Of a stretch of 64,000 bases of DNA, positions 8,722 through 16,839 are shown piece after piece; positions within the stretch are counted from its first letter, which is position 1; every line of letters starts with the position of its first letter. The position numbers were made by a program, and so were the translations under genes. The stretch lies in the NCBI RefSeq assembly GCF_043195095.1, contig NZ_JBAFWN010000008.1. One strand, given 5' to 3'. The DNA is from NCEH01 sp043195095. GTDB lineage: Bacteria; Pseudomonadota; Alphaproteobacteria; Rhizobiales; Xanthobacteraceae. A model generated the notes under the pieces. It was not told the DNA's origin and ran no database searches. It was given only the letters and a program-made list of their open reading frames with translations.

Positions 8722-9645
8722 TCAATGCGCGGACACGCCCTCTTGCGCCGTCCGCGGGATGATGGCGCCGCGATGCAGGATCACCGTGCCGGCGAGGCGG
8801 TGGCCGGCGCGCGCCGCCTCTTCCGCGCTGGCGCCCTTCAGGCGGGCGGCGAGATAGGCGGCGTTGAAGCTGTCGCCCGCCCCCGTGGTGTCCACGGGCC
8901 GCACTTCGCGCTCCACCGGCACCTCGACGATGCGGCCCTCGGCATAGACCAGCGCGCCGCCGGCGCCGTTCTTCACCACCACTTCGCTCACCCCATAGGT
9001 GGTCATGCGCTCGATGGTGGCGTGCGGCGAGGCATCGCCCCAGAGCGCCGCCTCGTCCTCGAAGGTGGGCATGGCGATGGAGGCGCGTTTCAGCGCCTCA
9101 GCGAACACCAGGCGGGCGCGCGCGACGTCGCCACCCCAGCCGCGCGGACGATAATTGCCGTCGAACACGCGCCAGGCGCCGCGCTCGCCCGCCATCTCCA
9201 GCGCGGCGAGGAACCGGCCGAGCCCGACATTGGAATAGAGCGACAAGGTGATGCCGGAGAAATAGGTTGCGCGCGCATCCACGAGGATCTCGGCGACGCC
9301 CTGCCAGCCCTCGAATTCGAACAGCGAACGGGCGGGGGCGGTGTCGCGCCAATAATGGAAGGTGCGCTCGCCCCGGTCGTCGGTGGTGATGAGATAGAGC
9401 CCCGGCACCCGCCCCTTGGCGATCAGCACCGCATCGCGCTCAACGCCCTCTGTGGCGGCAAGGTCGAGGATCTGGGCGGAATAGGCATCGTCGCCGAGTG
9501 CGGTGGCATAAGCGGTCTCGATGCCCGCACGGGCCAGGTAAACGGCGGTGTTGAAGGTATCGCCGCCGAAGGCAAGGCCGAACCGGCCGTCATTGCCGCG
9601 CGCCAGTTCCACCATCACTTCGCCCACGCAAACCACTTTGGCCAT
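8722..9645 (-). CDS. kdgK: PfkB-family sugar kinase, likely 2-dehydro-3-deoxygluconate kinase
   Basis: Ribokinase-fold kinase of 307 residues that transfers ATP phosphate to a sugar or sugar acid. Substrate-side motifs include GEVMVEL and FGGDTFNTAVYLAR, typical of KdgK. The anion hole and catalytic Asp lie in DTTGAGDSFNAAYLA near the C-terminus. Next to eda, a ketodeoxygluconate kinase making KDPG is the natural reading; the substrate itself is inferred. I took the ATG at 9645 rather than the one 10 codons upstream because MAKVVCVGEVMVEL is the family start. A TCTAAT-GATT operator-like site sits 60 bases upstream, followed by palindromic repeats. Confidence 0.85.
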   Translation of the reverse strand: MAKVVCVGEVMVELARGNDGRFGLAFGGDTFNTAVYLARAGIETAYATALGDDAYSAQILDLAATEGVERDAVLIAKGRVPGLYLITTDDRGERTFHYWRDTAPARSLFEFEGWQGVAEILVDARATYFSGITLSLYSNVGLGRFLAALEMAGERGAWRVFDGNYRPRGWGGDVARARLVFAEALKRASIAMPTFEDEAALWGDASPHATIERMTTYGVSEVVVKNGAGGALVYAEGRIVEVPVEREVRPVDTTGAGDSFNAAYLAARLKGASAEEAARAGHRLAGTVILHRGAIIPRTAQEGVSAH

Positions 9646-9703
9646 TGTACTTCCTCGAACGCTTTCCGCCCGCACCTTTGGCGAAAGGCAGGGGGTGGCG
9701 CAA

Positions 9704-9719
9704 GTCTAATGGATTTAAG
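9704..9719 (-). promoter_or_regulatory. Candidate operator upstream of the kinase gene
   Basis: On the plus strand this reads GTCTAATGGATTTAAG. It closely resembles TCTAATCGATTAAG upstream of the SDR gene at 46291-46304 (13 of 14 with one gap) and, more weakly, the motif upstream of eda. The AAT-SG-ATT core resembles operators of LacI-type repressors. No such regulator is in the window. Confidence 0.35.
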
Positions 9720-9732
9720 CGGAGGGATGGCT

Positions 9733-9945
9733 GCCCCCTCACCCCAACCCTCTCCCCGGCGGGGAGAGGGGGCATTCTCTCAACCGACCGACGATCTGAC
9801 TTTCTGGAAACCTCACCTCTCCCCGACGGGGAGAGGTCGACCGCGCAGCGGGCGGGTGAGGGGGACCCTCGGCAGGAACGTGCCCGGCCCCGTTCTCCAG
9901 CCGCGCCCCCTCACCCCAGCCCTTTCCCCGGCGGGGAGAGGGGGT
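9733..9945. repeat. Palindromic intergenic repeats, CCCTCTCCCC type, three units
   Basis: Most of the 323-bp gap between the kinase and the LprI-like gene (9646-9968) is filled by three related units at 9733-9773, 9811-9866 and 9905-9945. Each has the arm pair CTCTCCCC / GGGGAGAG around GGC or GAC, flanked by CCCTCACCCC-type sequence. No gene is visible in this gap. The same family recurs near 46.1, 49.1, 53.0 and 60.6 kb. Confidence 0.85.
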
Positions 9946-9968
9946 TTTCACTCTGGAAGCTCGCCCGG

Positions 9969-10592
9969 CTAATCCAGCGGCCGCGCCACAGCGGTCAGCC
10001 AGGTGGCGGGGCGGGTGCCGATATTCTCCACCACGACGGCGGGCACGGGGGCGGCGGGCGGCGGCACCTCGCCATAGCGGCGGCGCAGATCCTCCGCCCG
10101 GCGCTCGTTATTGGCGATCAGGCACAAGGCCCGCTGCTCGAAATTGCCGATGCCGCGCGGCCCCTCGAACGGCGCGACGCTCTGGCAATCGAAATTGCGG
10201 TACATGCCGTAGCGGATCTGCGCCTCGTCGAGCAGCAGGCGCCAGCGGTTGCGTTGCGAGGGCAGAAGGTCCGAGCGTGCCTCGATCACCGCGAAAGCAT
10301 TGGCAAGCGCCGCTTCCATCCCCTTCTCGGACACCTGGATGGCATCGTAGAGGCAGCGATTATACTCGCGGGCCAGCACCTCGCCGCTGCGGCAGCGGGG
10401 GGCGGCGGCCCAGGGCTCCGCCGCCATCGTCTTCGGCGCCGGTACCGGCGGCTGGGCGTGCGCCGGCGCGCTCGGTGCGCCGAGCAGGAGCGCCGCCGCC
10501 AGCACAAGAGAGGCCGCCCCAGCCTGCCCCGGCGCGACGGGCGCCCGGGCACGGCCGGCAAACATTCTGCGGGCGAAGGCGCGGCGTATCAT
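9969..10592 (-). CDS. LprI-like (DUF1311) periplasmic protein
   Basis: A 207-residue secreted protein. After a long Arg-rich start a hydrophobic segment (SLVLAAALLLGAPSAPAHA) reads as a signal peptide ending near AHA/QPP. The mature part has the pattern of the lysozyme-inhibitor LprI-like N-terminal domain. That pattern is paired cysteines (CRSGEVLAREYNRCLYDA and FDC...ALCL), a LLPSQRNRWRLLLDEAQIRY segment like the family's 'AQRAW..YRD', and a terminal helix. The tail is Pro/Val-rich. Function in this organism is not known; some relatives inhibit lysozyme. The first Met (10592) and Met10 are both possible starts. Its stop lies just beyond the repeat cluster. Confidence 0.68.
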   Translation of the reverse strand: MIRRAFARRMFAGRARAPVAPGQAGAASLVLAAALLLGAPSAPAHAQPPVPAPKTMAAEPWAAAPRCRSGEVLAREYNRCLYDAIQVSEKGMEAALANAFAVIEARSDLLPSQRNRWRLLLDEAQIRYGMYRNFDCQSVAPFEGPRGIGNFEQRALCLIANNERRAEDLRRRYGEVPPPAAPVPAVVVENIGTRPATWLTAVARPLD

Positions 10593-10630
10593 TCCCCCTC
10601 CGCCCGCCGGCCGCTCACGCGACCTGCCAC

Positions 10631-11815
10631 TCAGGCTACTTGCCGCTGCGCCAGGAAGGCCGCGATGCGGCCAAGGGCGGCGCGGATGTTCTCGGCCGAA
10701 TTGGCATAGGACAGCCGCAGATAGCCTTCGCCATAGACGCCGAAATCCGGCCCGCCGATCACCGCCACGCCCGCGTCCTCCAGCAAAGCGGAGGCGAGCG
10801 CCTTGGCCGAGGTCCACCCTGTGCCGGCGATGTTCGGGAAGGCATAGAAGGCGCCACCCGGCGTCGCGCAGGAGATGCCCGGCAGCGCGTTCAGCCCCTC
10901 CACCACGATGTGGCGGCGGCGGTCGAACTCCGCGACCATGGCATGCACCGCGTCCTGTGGCCCCTGAAGCGCGGCGATGCCGGCATATTGGGTCGCGGCA
11001 TTGACGCAGCTCCAGGCGTTCACGGAGAGCTTGCGCACCTGCTCGTACAGGCCCTTCGGCCAGATGGAATAGCCGAGCCGCCAGCCGGTCATAGCATAGG
11101 TCTTGGACCAGCCGTTGAGCAGGATCAGCCGGTCGCGGATGTCCGGATAGGCGAGCAGGGTCTGGTGGGTTTCCCCATCGAACACGAAATGATCGTAGAT
11201 CTCGTCCGACATGATCGCCACATGGGGATGGGCGGCGAGGCCCTTCACCAGCTTGTCGATCTCCGCCTTGGGCGTGACGCCGCCGGTCGGGTTGGCGGGG
11301 GAATTGATGATCAAAAGCCGCGTCTTAGGCGTGATGAGCGCCAGCGTCTCCTCGGCCGAGAAGGCGAAGGCATTCGATTCGCGGATCGGCACGGGAACCG
11401 GGGTCGCGCCGGTATGCTCGATCATCGAGCGGTAGATGGGGAAGCCGGGATCGGGATAGAGGATTTCCGCGCCCGGCTCGCCGAACAGGCGGATCGCCGC
11501 ATACATGGTGACCTTGCCGCCGGGCACGATCATCACAAGGCCGGGATCCACGTCCACGCCGTAGCGCTTGTGGAGATCGCCCGCCACCGCCTCGCGCAGC
11601 GGCGCGATGCCCACCGAGGGCGTATAGCCGTGCTGCCCGTCGCGCAGCGCCTTGATGGCGGCCTCGACGACATGCTCGGGGGTGCGGAAATCGGGCTGGC
11701 CGATGCCGAGATTGATGATGTCGCGGCCCTGGCTCGCGAGCGTGGTGGCGCGCGCCAGCACGGCGAACGCATTTTCCTCGCCGATCCGGTCGAAGGCGGC
11801 GACGGTTTTCAACAT
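10631..11815 (-). CDS. Class I/II aminotransferase (aspartate-aminotransferase-like)
   Basis: PLP-dependent transaminase, fold type I, 394 residues. The PLP-binding lysine is Lys238 in NGWSKTYAMTGWRLGY. Other family marks are NLGIGQPDF near the N-terminus, NSPANPTGG around 171-179, MSDEIYDHF around 202-210, and the carboxylate-binding Arg in LRLSYANS near the C-terminus. This subgroup (AspB/PatA-like) accepts various amino acids; the substrate cannot be fixed here. I chose the ATG at 11815 (MLKTVAAFDRIGEENAF), since the 43-residue upstream extension is Arg/Pro-rich and not family-like. Divergent from the PfpI-family gene, with 143 bp between the starts. Confidence 0.9.
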   Translation of the reverse strand: MLKTVAAFDRIGEENAFAVLARATTLASQGRDIINLGIGQPDFRTPEHVVEAAIKALRDGQHGYTPSVGIAPLREAVAGDLHKRYGVDVDPGLVMIVPGGKVTMYAAIRLFGEPGAEILYPDPGFPIYRSMIEHTGATPVPVPIRESNAFAFSAEETLALITPKTRLLIINSPANPTGGVTPKAEIDKLVKGLAAHPHVAIMSDEIYDHFVFDGETHQTLLAYPDIRDRLILLNGWSKTYAMTGWRLGYSIWPKGLYEQVRKLSVNAWSCVNAATQYAGIAALQGPQDAVHAMVAEFDRRRHIVVEGLNALPGISCATPGGAFYAFPNIAGTGWTSAKALASALLEDAGVAVIGGPDFGVYGEGYLRLSYANSAENIRAALGRIAAFLAQRQVA

Positions 11816-11958
11816 GGGGTCTCTCCCTCGGGCTCCCGGCGGCGCCAGGAACCCCTTGCTGCTTCCTCGGGTTGTTCCCCGGGGCCGGACGGGGCTCGTC
11901 CTCTCGCCACAGGGCTTGAGCGCACCGATAGCACCAATGAGCAAAAAGGAGAATTTCC

Positions 11959-12525
11959 ATGGCTAACCGTCTCGACGGACGCAGGATCGCAGTCCTGGTC
12001 GCCAACGGCTTCGAGAATGTGGAGCTGACCGAACCGGTGAAGGCCCTCAAGGCCGCCGGCGCCGACGTGAAAATCGTCAGCCCGGAGAAGGGTGAGGTGC
12101 AGGGCGTCAATCACGACAAGCCCGCCGACCGCATCAAGGTGGATGTCGCGCTCGACCAGGCCGACGCGAAAAACTTCGACGCCTTGCTGCTGCCGGGCGG
12201 GGTCATGAACCCCGACGCGCTGCGCATCAATGACAAGGCGCTCGCCTTCACGCGCGCCTTCTTCGCCGATCACAAACCCGTGGCCGCCATCTGCCACGGC
12301 CCGCAGGTGCTGATCTCGGCCGGGCTGGTGAAGGGGCGGTCGATGACCGGCTACAAGGCGATCCATGTGGATCTCGCCAATGCCGGGGCGAAGGTGGAGG
12401 ACAAATCGGTGATGGTGGACCAGGGCCTCGTCACCAGCCGCAACCCGAAGGATATTCCCGACTTCAACGCCAAGATGATCGAGGAATTCGCCGAGGGGAA
12501 ACACGGCCGCCAGCGCGCGGCGTGA
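11959..12525 (+). CDS. DJ-1/PfpI family protein (YhbO/YraA-like)
   Basis: A 188-residue cytosolic protein of the type 1 glutamine-amidotransferase-like DJ-1/PfpI superfamily. The reactive Cys112 followed by His113 sits in ICHGPQVL, and the conserved Glu near residue 19 is in NGFENVE. Relatives are described as general stress proteins, intracellular proteases or glyoxal/methylglyoxal deglycases; which activity applies is not decided by sequence. An AAAAGGAGAAT sequence just before the ATG is a good ribosome-binding site. It converges with the PHA depolymerase gene over a strong hairpin. Confidence 0.9.
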   Translation: MANRLDGRRIAVLVANGFENVELTEPVKALKAAGADVKIVSPEKGEVQGVNHDKPADRIKVDVALDQADAKNFDALLLPGGVMNPDALRINDKALAFTRAFFADHKPVAAICHGPQVLISAGLVKGRSMTGYKAIHVDLANAGAKVEDKSVMVDQGLVTSRNPKDIPDFNAKMIEEFAEGKHGRQRAA

Positions 12526-12567
12526 CGATGCCTGCCTGAATGAAACCGCCCCATGCGCGGCGCTTCG

Positions 12568-12589
12568 CCCCCGGCCGCCCGGCCGGGGG
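12568..12589. terminator. Strong hairpin between converging pfpI-like and phaZ genes
   Basis: CCCCCGGCCG and its exact complement CGGCCGGGGG are separated by two bases. The element sits in the 72-bp gap between two converging stops, where a bidirectional terminator is expected. No T-run is present, so intrinsic termination is not certain. Confidence 0.45.
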
Positions 12590-12597
12590 GAGTGGTG

Positions 12598-13827
12598 TCA
12601 ATCGCTGGCGAGGATGTGGTTACGCACCAGGGGATAGACCTGTCCGGCCCATTTGCGCCCGCTGAACACGCCGTAATGCCCCACGCCCGCCTGCATGTGA
12701 TGGCGCTTGCGATGGGGCCGCAGGCCCGAGCAGATATCCTGCGCCGCCATGGTCTGGCCGATGGAGCAGATATCGTCGCGCTCGCCTTCCACGGTGAGCA
12801 AAGCGGTGCGGCGGATCGCCTTGAAGTCGATGGGATTGCCGCGATAGGTCAATTCGCCCTTCGGCAGGAGATAATCCTGGAAGACGTATTTCACCGTCTC
12901 CAGGTAGAATTCCGAGGCGAGATCCAGAACGGCGAAATATTCATCGTAGAAATGCTTTGTGGCCTCGGCCTTTTCCAGCTCCCCGGCGGCGAGGTTCTCG
13001 TACAGCTCCATGTGCGCCTTCACATGGCGGTTCATGTTCATGCTGACGAAGGCGGTCAACTGGATGAAGCCGGGATAGACCTTTCGCCCCGCGCCCTTGA
13101 AGCCCATCGGCACGGTGGCGATGAGGTTCTTCTCGAACCATTCGATGGGCTTGGAGGTGGCGAGCTCGTTCACCTTGGTGGGATTGATGCGGCAGTCGAT
13201 GGGGCCGGCCATCAGCGTCATGGAGCGCGGATAGGCGGGGTTGCCTTCCTGCGCCATCACGGCAGCAGCCACCAGCACCTGCACGCACGGCTGGCACACG
13301 CCGAGGATGTGGCAGCCTGGGCCCATGAATTCCAGGAACTTGATGACGTGCTCGACATAATCATCGAAGCCGAAGGCGCCGTGCTCCAGGCTCACGTCGC
13401 GGGCATTGTGCCAGTCGGTGATATAGACGTCGTGGTCCGGCAGAAGGGTCTTCACCGTGCCCACCAGCAGGGTCGCGAAATGGCCGGAGAGCGGGGCCAC
13501 CACCAGCACCCGCGGCTGCGGCACCGTGGTGTCCTTCTTGAAGTGGAGCAGCGTGCCAAACGGCAGCACATGGGCCGGCTCCTCGGTGACCTCCACCTCC
13601 TGGTTGCCGACCATGGTGCTGGAAATGCCGAACGGCAGGCGCGCGTGGCTGAGCCCGGCGCGCTCCACCATCTCGAACGCGGCCGAGAGATGGCGCATGC
13701 CGGTGCGCATGCTCTCGGTGCTGAACAGGGAGAGGAAGGAATTGTCGAGCGCGCGCCGGGCCATGTGGGCCCCGAAGCGCAAGGGATCCATCAGATCGGA
13801 CTGGGTCTGGTAAGCGAGGTACATCAT
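12598..13827 (-). CDS. phaZ: Intracellular polyhydroxyalkanoate depolymerase
   Basis: Degrades stored polyhydroxybutyrate granules to hydroxybutyrate. The 409-residue product has an alpha/beta-hydrolase fold in which the nucleophile is a cysteine, as in intracellular PhaZ enzymes: Cys178 in HILGVCQPCVQV. Other family marks are the N-terminus MMYLAYQTQSDLMDPLR, DVYITDWHNARDV near 133-144 and the C-terminal HHMQAGVGHYGVFSG, which holds the likely catalytic His. The ATG at 13827 aligns with the family start; a further upstream ATG (13848) adds seven unsupported residues. The gene implies that the organism stores PHA; no synthase is in the window. Confidence 0.93.
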   Translation of the reverse strand: MMYLAYQTQSDLMDPLRFGAHMARRALDNSFLSLFSTESMRTGMRHLSAAFEMVERAGLSHARLPFGISSTMVGNQEVEVTEEPAHVLPFGTLLHFKKDTTVPQPRVLVVAPLSGHFATLLVGTVKTLLPDHDVYITDWHNARDVSLEHGAFGFDDYVEHVIKFLEFMGPGCHILGVCQPCVQVLVAAAVMAQEGNPAYPRSMTLMAGPIDCRINPTKVNELATSKPIEWFEKNLIATVPMGFKGAGRKVYPGFIQLTAFVSMNMNRHVKAHMELYENLAAGELEKAEATKHFYDEYFAVLDLASEFYLETVKYVFQDYLLPKGELTYRGNPIDFKAIRRTALLTVEGERDDICSIGQTMAAQDICSGLRPHRKRHHMQAGVGHYGVFSGRKWAGQVYPLVRNHILASD

Positions 13828-14124
13828 GATGCCCTTCGCTGCCGGCAAGAGGGGGGCTGGGTCCTGGAAGACAGGTTCTTTTTCATCGCGTTTGAACGCC
13901 TTTTACCCGCTGGATACCCGCTGAGCGAGCCGCGCCGACAACCGGGCCGGCCCGCAATTCGACCTGTCCGAAAGAGCTAAGGCTTTGGCGCAATTTCTGT
14001 TCTACACTTCCCTACGCGCTCGTTCGGATGTACTTCTAGAAAGGATATTGGAGCGGGGGGTGGTGCATTGCAACACACAACCGCTAAGATTGCTCCAGAT
14101 GCCTTCGAGCCAGCGGTGACGTTC

Positions 14125-14775
14125 ATGAGCGCCCTCACCATTTCGAGCAAAAATTACTCCTCCTGGTCGTTGCGCGGCTGGTTGCTGTGCAAGATGGCGG
14201 GCCTCGCCTTCGAGGAGGAGCGGGTGCCGGTGGACGATCCGGACGCGAAGGCCGAACTGCTGCTGCTCTCCCCCTCCTTCCTCGTGCCGCGCCTGGTGCA
14301 TGAGGGCGTGACCGTGTGGGATACGCTGGCCATCGCCTCCTATCTCAACGAAGTCTTCCCCGAAGCCCAGCTGCTGCCTGCCGACCGCGCGGCGCGGGCG
14401 CACTGCCTTTCCATCTCCGGCGAGATGCATTCCGGTTTTGCCAACATGCGCTCGGCCCTGCCGATGAACATGAAGGCGCATTTCCCGGGCTTCAAGGTGT
14501 GGGCCGGTGCCCAGGCCGACATCGAGCGCATTCTCGCCATCTGGCGCGGCTGCTTCGCCGCCCATGGCGGGCCGTATCTGATGGGCGCGAACATCACGCT
14601 CGCGGACGCCATGTATGCGCCGGTGTGCTCGCGCTTCTCCACTTATGACGTCGCCCTCGACGCCGCCTGCGCCGCCTATCGCGACCGCATGATGGCCCAT
14701 CCGCTCATGCAGGAATGGATCGCCGGCGCGAAGGCCGAGCCGGAAGAGCTGGAAGAGCTGGACGTCGAATTTTAG
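14125..14775 (+). CDS. Glutathione S-transferase family protein
   Basis: A 216-residue thioredoxin-fold plus helical-domain protein. The N-terminus SSKNYSSWSLRGWLL places a serine at the usual GST active site. The SFLVPRLVHEG segment gives the cis-proline and is followed by VWDTLAIASYL, the glutathione gamma-glutamyl contact region. A typical alpha-helical C-domain follows. The substrate is unknown. Starts at 14068 and 14125 are both in frame. I prefer 14125 because MSALTISSKNYSSWS is the usual family N-terminus. The TAG stop is the first three bases of a 191-bp repeat element, so the present C-terminus (EELEELDVEF) may have been set by that element. Confidence 0.85.
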   Translation: MSALTISSKNYSSWSLRGWLLCKMAGLAFEEERVPVDDPDAKAELLLLSPSFLVPRLVHEGVTVWDTLAIASYLNEVFPEAQLLPADRAARAHCLSISGEMHSGFANMRSALPMNMKAHFPGFKVWAGAQADIERILAIWRGCFAAHGGPYLMGANITLADAMYAPVCSRFSTYDVALDAACAAYRDRMMAHPLMQEWIAGAKAEPEELEELDVEF

Positions 14776-14963
14776 GGCCGATCGACTTCAGCGGCATGGA
14801 GCATCGTCGAGGCGGGTGCCTTCGATGCTCATCGACCGATTGTCATCTCTCTCGCGTCATGGCCGGGCCTGTCCCGGCCATCCACGCCGGGCCGCGGGCG
14901 CGAGCCTGGAAACGCTGGCACCAACGGTGCCGCGTGGATGCACGGGACAGGCCCGTGCATGAC
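14773..14963 (+). repeat. 191-bp repeat element, copy 1
   Basis: Begins TAGGGCCGATCGAC and ends CCCGTGCATGAC. Its right half is a long imperfect hairpin: arms at 14856-14887 and 14932-14963 (GTCATGGCCGGGC... pairing with ...GCCCGTGCATGAC). Two further copies of almost identical length are at 19075-19266 (inverted) and 43177-43367. It has no open frame of its own and starts exactly at the GST stop codon. It fills most of the 242-bp gap before the LysR gene. Confidence 0.85.
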
Positions 14964-15017
14964 AAAGCTCTGCTTCAAGAGCGCCAAGCCAGCCGTGAAT
15001 GTCGTGTGTCCTAGCCG

Positions 15018-15917
15018 TCACGTCACCGGCCGCAGATAGGCGAGCAGGCGCTGGGCATAAGCGGGCAGCACGTCTTCCCGCCGCACGGCGATCACCAAAG
15101 TGCGGCGCGCCCAGGGTTCGTCCAGCGGCACGAAGGCGAGCGCGTGGCTCTCGCGCAATTGCTGCGCCACCGCCGCCGGAATCACCGCGATGCCCACATG
15201 GGCCTCGATGTGCGGCCCTACCATGGTGGCGACAGCGGCGAAGCCGTTCACCCGCACCCGATATTTGAGTGCCCCGCCGGCCCGCACCGCATTGCGTTCC
15301 ACCAGGCTTTGCAGGCCGTTTCCCTCGGGCAGGCCGACGAACGGCTCGTCCAGCACATCGGCGATGCGCAGGCGCGCGCGTTGGCAAAGCGGATGGCCGC
15401 GCGGCATGGCCACCACCAGCTGGTCTTCCCGATACCGCGTCAGCTGCAGGCCCGAGGTGTCGGCGGCGTCCGAGGTGATGCCGAGATGGATCAGCCCCTC
15501 GGCCAGCGCCTGGGCGATCTGCCAGCTCGGCCGCTCTTCCAGGTCCATGTCGATGCTGGGATTGGCGGCGAGAAATTGCGCCAGCTGCGCCGACAGGCCA
15601 TGGCCGAAGGCCGCGGTGTTGCACCACAGGCGCACATGGCCCTTCAACCCTTTGCCATAGCCGGCGAGTTCGCCGCGCATGCGCTCGCTCTGCGCCAGCA
15701 TCAGGCGGGCGTGATGCACCAGCGCTTCCCCGGCCGGGGTGACGGCGATGCCGGCGCGGCCGCGCTCCAGCAGCGGCGTGCCGATCTCCGCCTCCATGTC
15801 GCGGATCCGCGCGCTCACCGAGGCCAGCGCCAGATGGGCGCGCGCGGCCCCGGCGGTCAGGCTGCCGGCCTCAACCACATTCAGGAACAGCCGCAGGTCC
15901 GAGAGGTCAAAGCGCAT
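15018..15917 (-). CDS. LysR-family transcriptional regulator
   Basis: A 299-residue regulator. The N-terminal winged helix-turn-helix (residues about 1-60) reads DLRLFLNVVEAGSLTAGAARAHLALASVSARIRDMEAEIG. The C-terminal two-lobed effector domain has the usual WCNTAAFGHGL...ITSDAADTSG course. It is divergent from a TauE/SafE-family exporter with only 76 bp between start codons. That gap holds CGGAA/TTCCG half-sites in a T-N11-A arrangement, so control of the exporter and of itself is likely. The inducer is unknown; a small organic acid or sulfonate would fit the partner, but that is inference. Confidence 0.92.
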   Translation of the reverse strand: MRFDLSDLRLFLNVVEAGSLTAGAARAHLALASVSARIRDMEAEIGTPLLERGRAGIAVTPAGEALVHHARLMLAQSERMRGELAGYGKGLKGHVRLWCNTAAFGHGLSAQLAQFLAANPSIDMDLEERPSWQIAQALAEGLIHLGITSDAADTSGLQLTRYREDQLVVAMPRGHPLCQRARLRIADVLDEPFVGLPEGNGLQSLVERNAVRAGGALKYRVRVNGFAAVATMVGPHIEAHVGIAVIPAAVAQQLRESHALAFVPLDEPWARRTLVIAVRREDVLPAYAQRLLAYLRPVT

Positions 15918-15934
15918 GGAAGGAGCTTATCCTA

Positions 15935-15966
15935 CGGAATTTCCGAAGGCTAGAAGCGGAAGTTCC
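15935..15966. promoter_or_regulatory. Candidate LysR operator
   Basis: The divergent LysR/TauE promoter region has TTCCG (15941-15945), exactly 11 bases, then CGGAA (15957-15961), the T-N11-A dyad typical of LysR regulators. Overlapping it, CGGAATTTCCG at 15935-15945 and GGAAGTTCC from 15958 give further half-sites, as expected for a recognition and an activation site. Confidence 0.55.
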
Positions 15967-15993
15967 ACATTGCCGCGATCGGGCGGAAGCAGC

Positions 15994-16764
15994 ATGTTCG
16001 CGCCCATGTCCGACTGGTCTTTGCTCATCCTCATCTTCATCACCTTCGCGCTGGTCCTCGCCGGTGTCGTGAAGGGTGTCATCGCCATGGGCCTGCCGAC
16101 CATCGGCGTCGGCCTGCTCAGCATCGTCATGCCGCCCTCCCATGCGGCGGCGATCATCATCATTCCGGCGACCGTGACCAACGTGCTGCAATTGTTCAGC
16201 GGTCCGCGCGTGCTGCCCAATGCGAAGCGGTTCTGGGCGCTGCTGCTCACGCTCATGACAGGAACGCTGATCGGCGGCTATTGGCTGGGCGGGCTCAGCT
16301 CCCATTGGGCGCCGCCGTTGCTGGGGCTGACCTTGTCGGTCTATGGCGTACTCGGCCTGCGGGCGATCCATTTCCACACGCCCAGCGCGTGGGAAGGGTG
16401 GCTCTCGCCGCTGATCGGCCTCGCCTCGGGCTTTCTCACCGGCACCACGGGTGTCACGGTCATGCCGTCCGCGCCCTATCTGCAATCGCTCGCGCTGGAG
16501 CGCGAGGACCTGATCCAGGCGCTCGGCCTCACCTTCACGGTGGCGAACTTCACCCTCGCCTTCGCGCTCACGGGAGGCGATGCGCCGCTCGCCGATCCGC
16601 ACGCGGTGATGCTGTCGCTGATCGCCTTGGTGCCGGCGCTGATCGGCATGGAGGTCGGCCGGCGCATGCGCCTGACCTTCTCCCCCGCGACGTTCAAGAC
16701 CTGCTTCTTCGCCGGTCTCCTCGGCCTCGGCATCTTCATGCTGGCGCGCGGCTTCCTCCTGTGA
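15994..16764 (+). CDS. TauE/SafE family membrane exporter
   Basis: Inner-membrane anion transporter of the sulfite/sulfonate/organosulfur exporter family, 256 residues with about eight hydrophobic segments. The conserved repeat halves start with VLAGVVKGVIAMGLPTIGVGLL and GLASGFLTGTTGVTVMPSAPYLQ. The start at 15994 is preceded by GCGGAAG. An alternative ATG four codons in (16006) cannot be excluded, and a longer in-frame extension to 15739 would run through the LysR promoter and is rejected. Its substrate is unknown. The LysR gene next door is the probable regulator. Confidence 0.88.
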   Translation: MFAPMSDWSLLILIFITFALVLAGVVKGVIAMGLPTIGVGLLSIVMPPSHAAAIIIIPATVTNVLQLFSGPRVLPNAKRFWALLLTLMTGTLIGGYWLGGLSSHWAPPLLGLTLSVYGVLGLRAIHFHTPSAWEGWLSPLIGLASGFLTGTTGVTVMPSAPYLQSLALEREDLIQALGLTFTVANFTLAFALTGGDAPLADPHAVMLSLIALVPALIGMEVGRRMRLTFSPATFKTCFFAGLLGLGIFMLARGFLL

Positions 16765-16789
16765 GGCACCCGCCGCGCGGATGAAAGCC

Positions 16790-16834
16790 CCAAGGCGCGG
16801 CGCCGCGGATGCTCGCGCTTCCGCGCCGCCTTGG
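16790..16834. terminator. Imperfect hairpin between converging genes
   Basis: CCAAGGCGCGGCGC pairs with GCGCCGCCTTGG (two bases missing from one arm) across a 19-base loop, in the 75-bp gap where the TauE and patatin genes converge. Likely bidirectional terminator or 3'-end structure; no T-run. Confidence 0.4.
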
Positions 16835-16839
16835 CGCGC

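Noticed and set aside
9733..9945. CRISPR array
   Set aside because: Units are themselves inverted repeats of differing length with irregular spacing, no constant spacer size, and no cas genes are in the window.
14773..14963. Insertion sequence remnant or CRISPR-like repeat
   Set aside because: There is no transposase frame, and the three copies lie 4 to 28 kb apart with no spacer periodicity, so I call it a dispersed palindromic element only.
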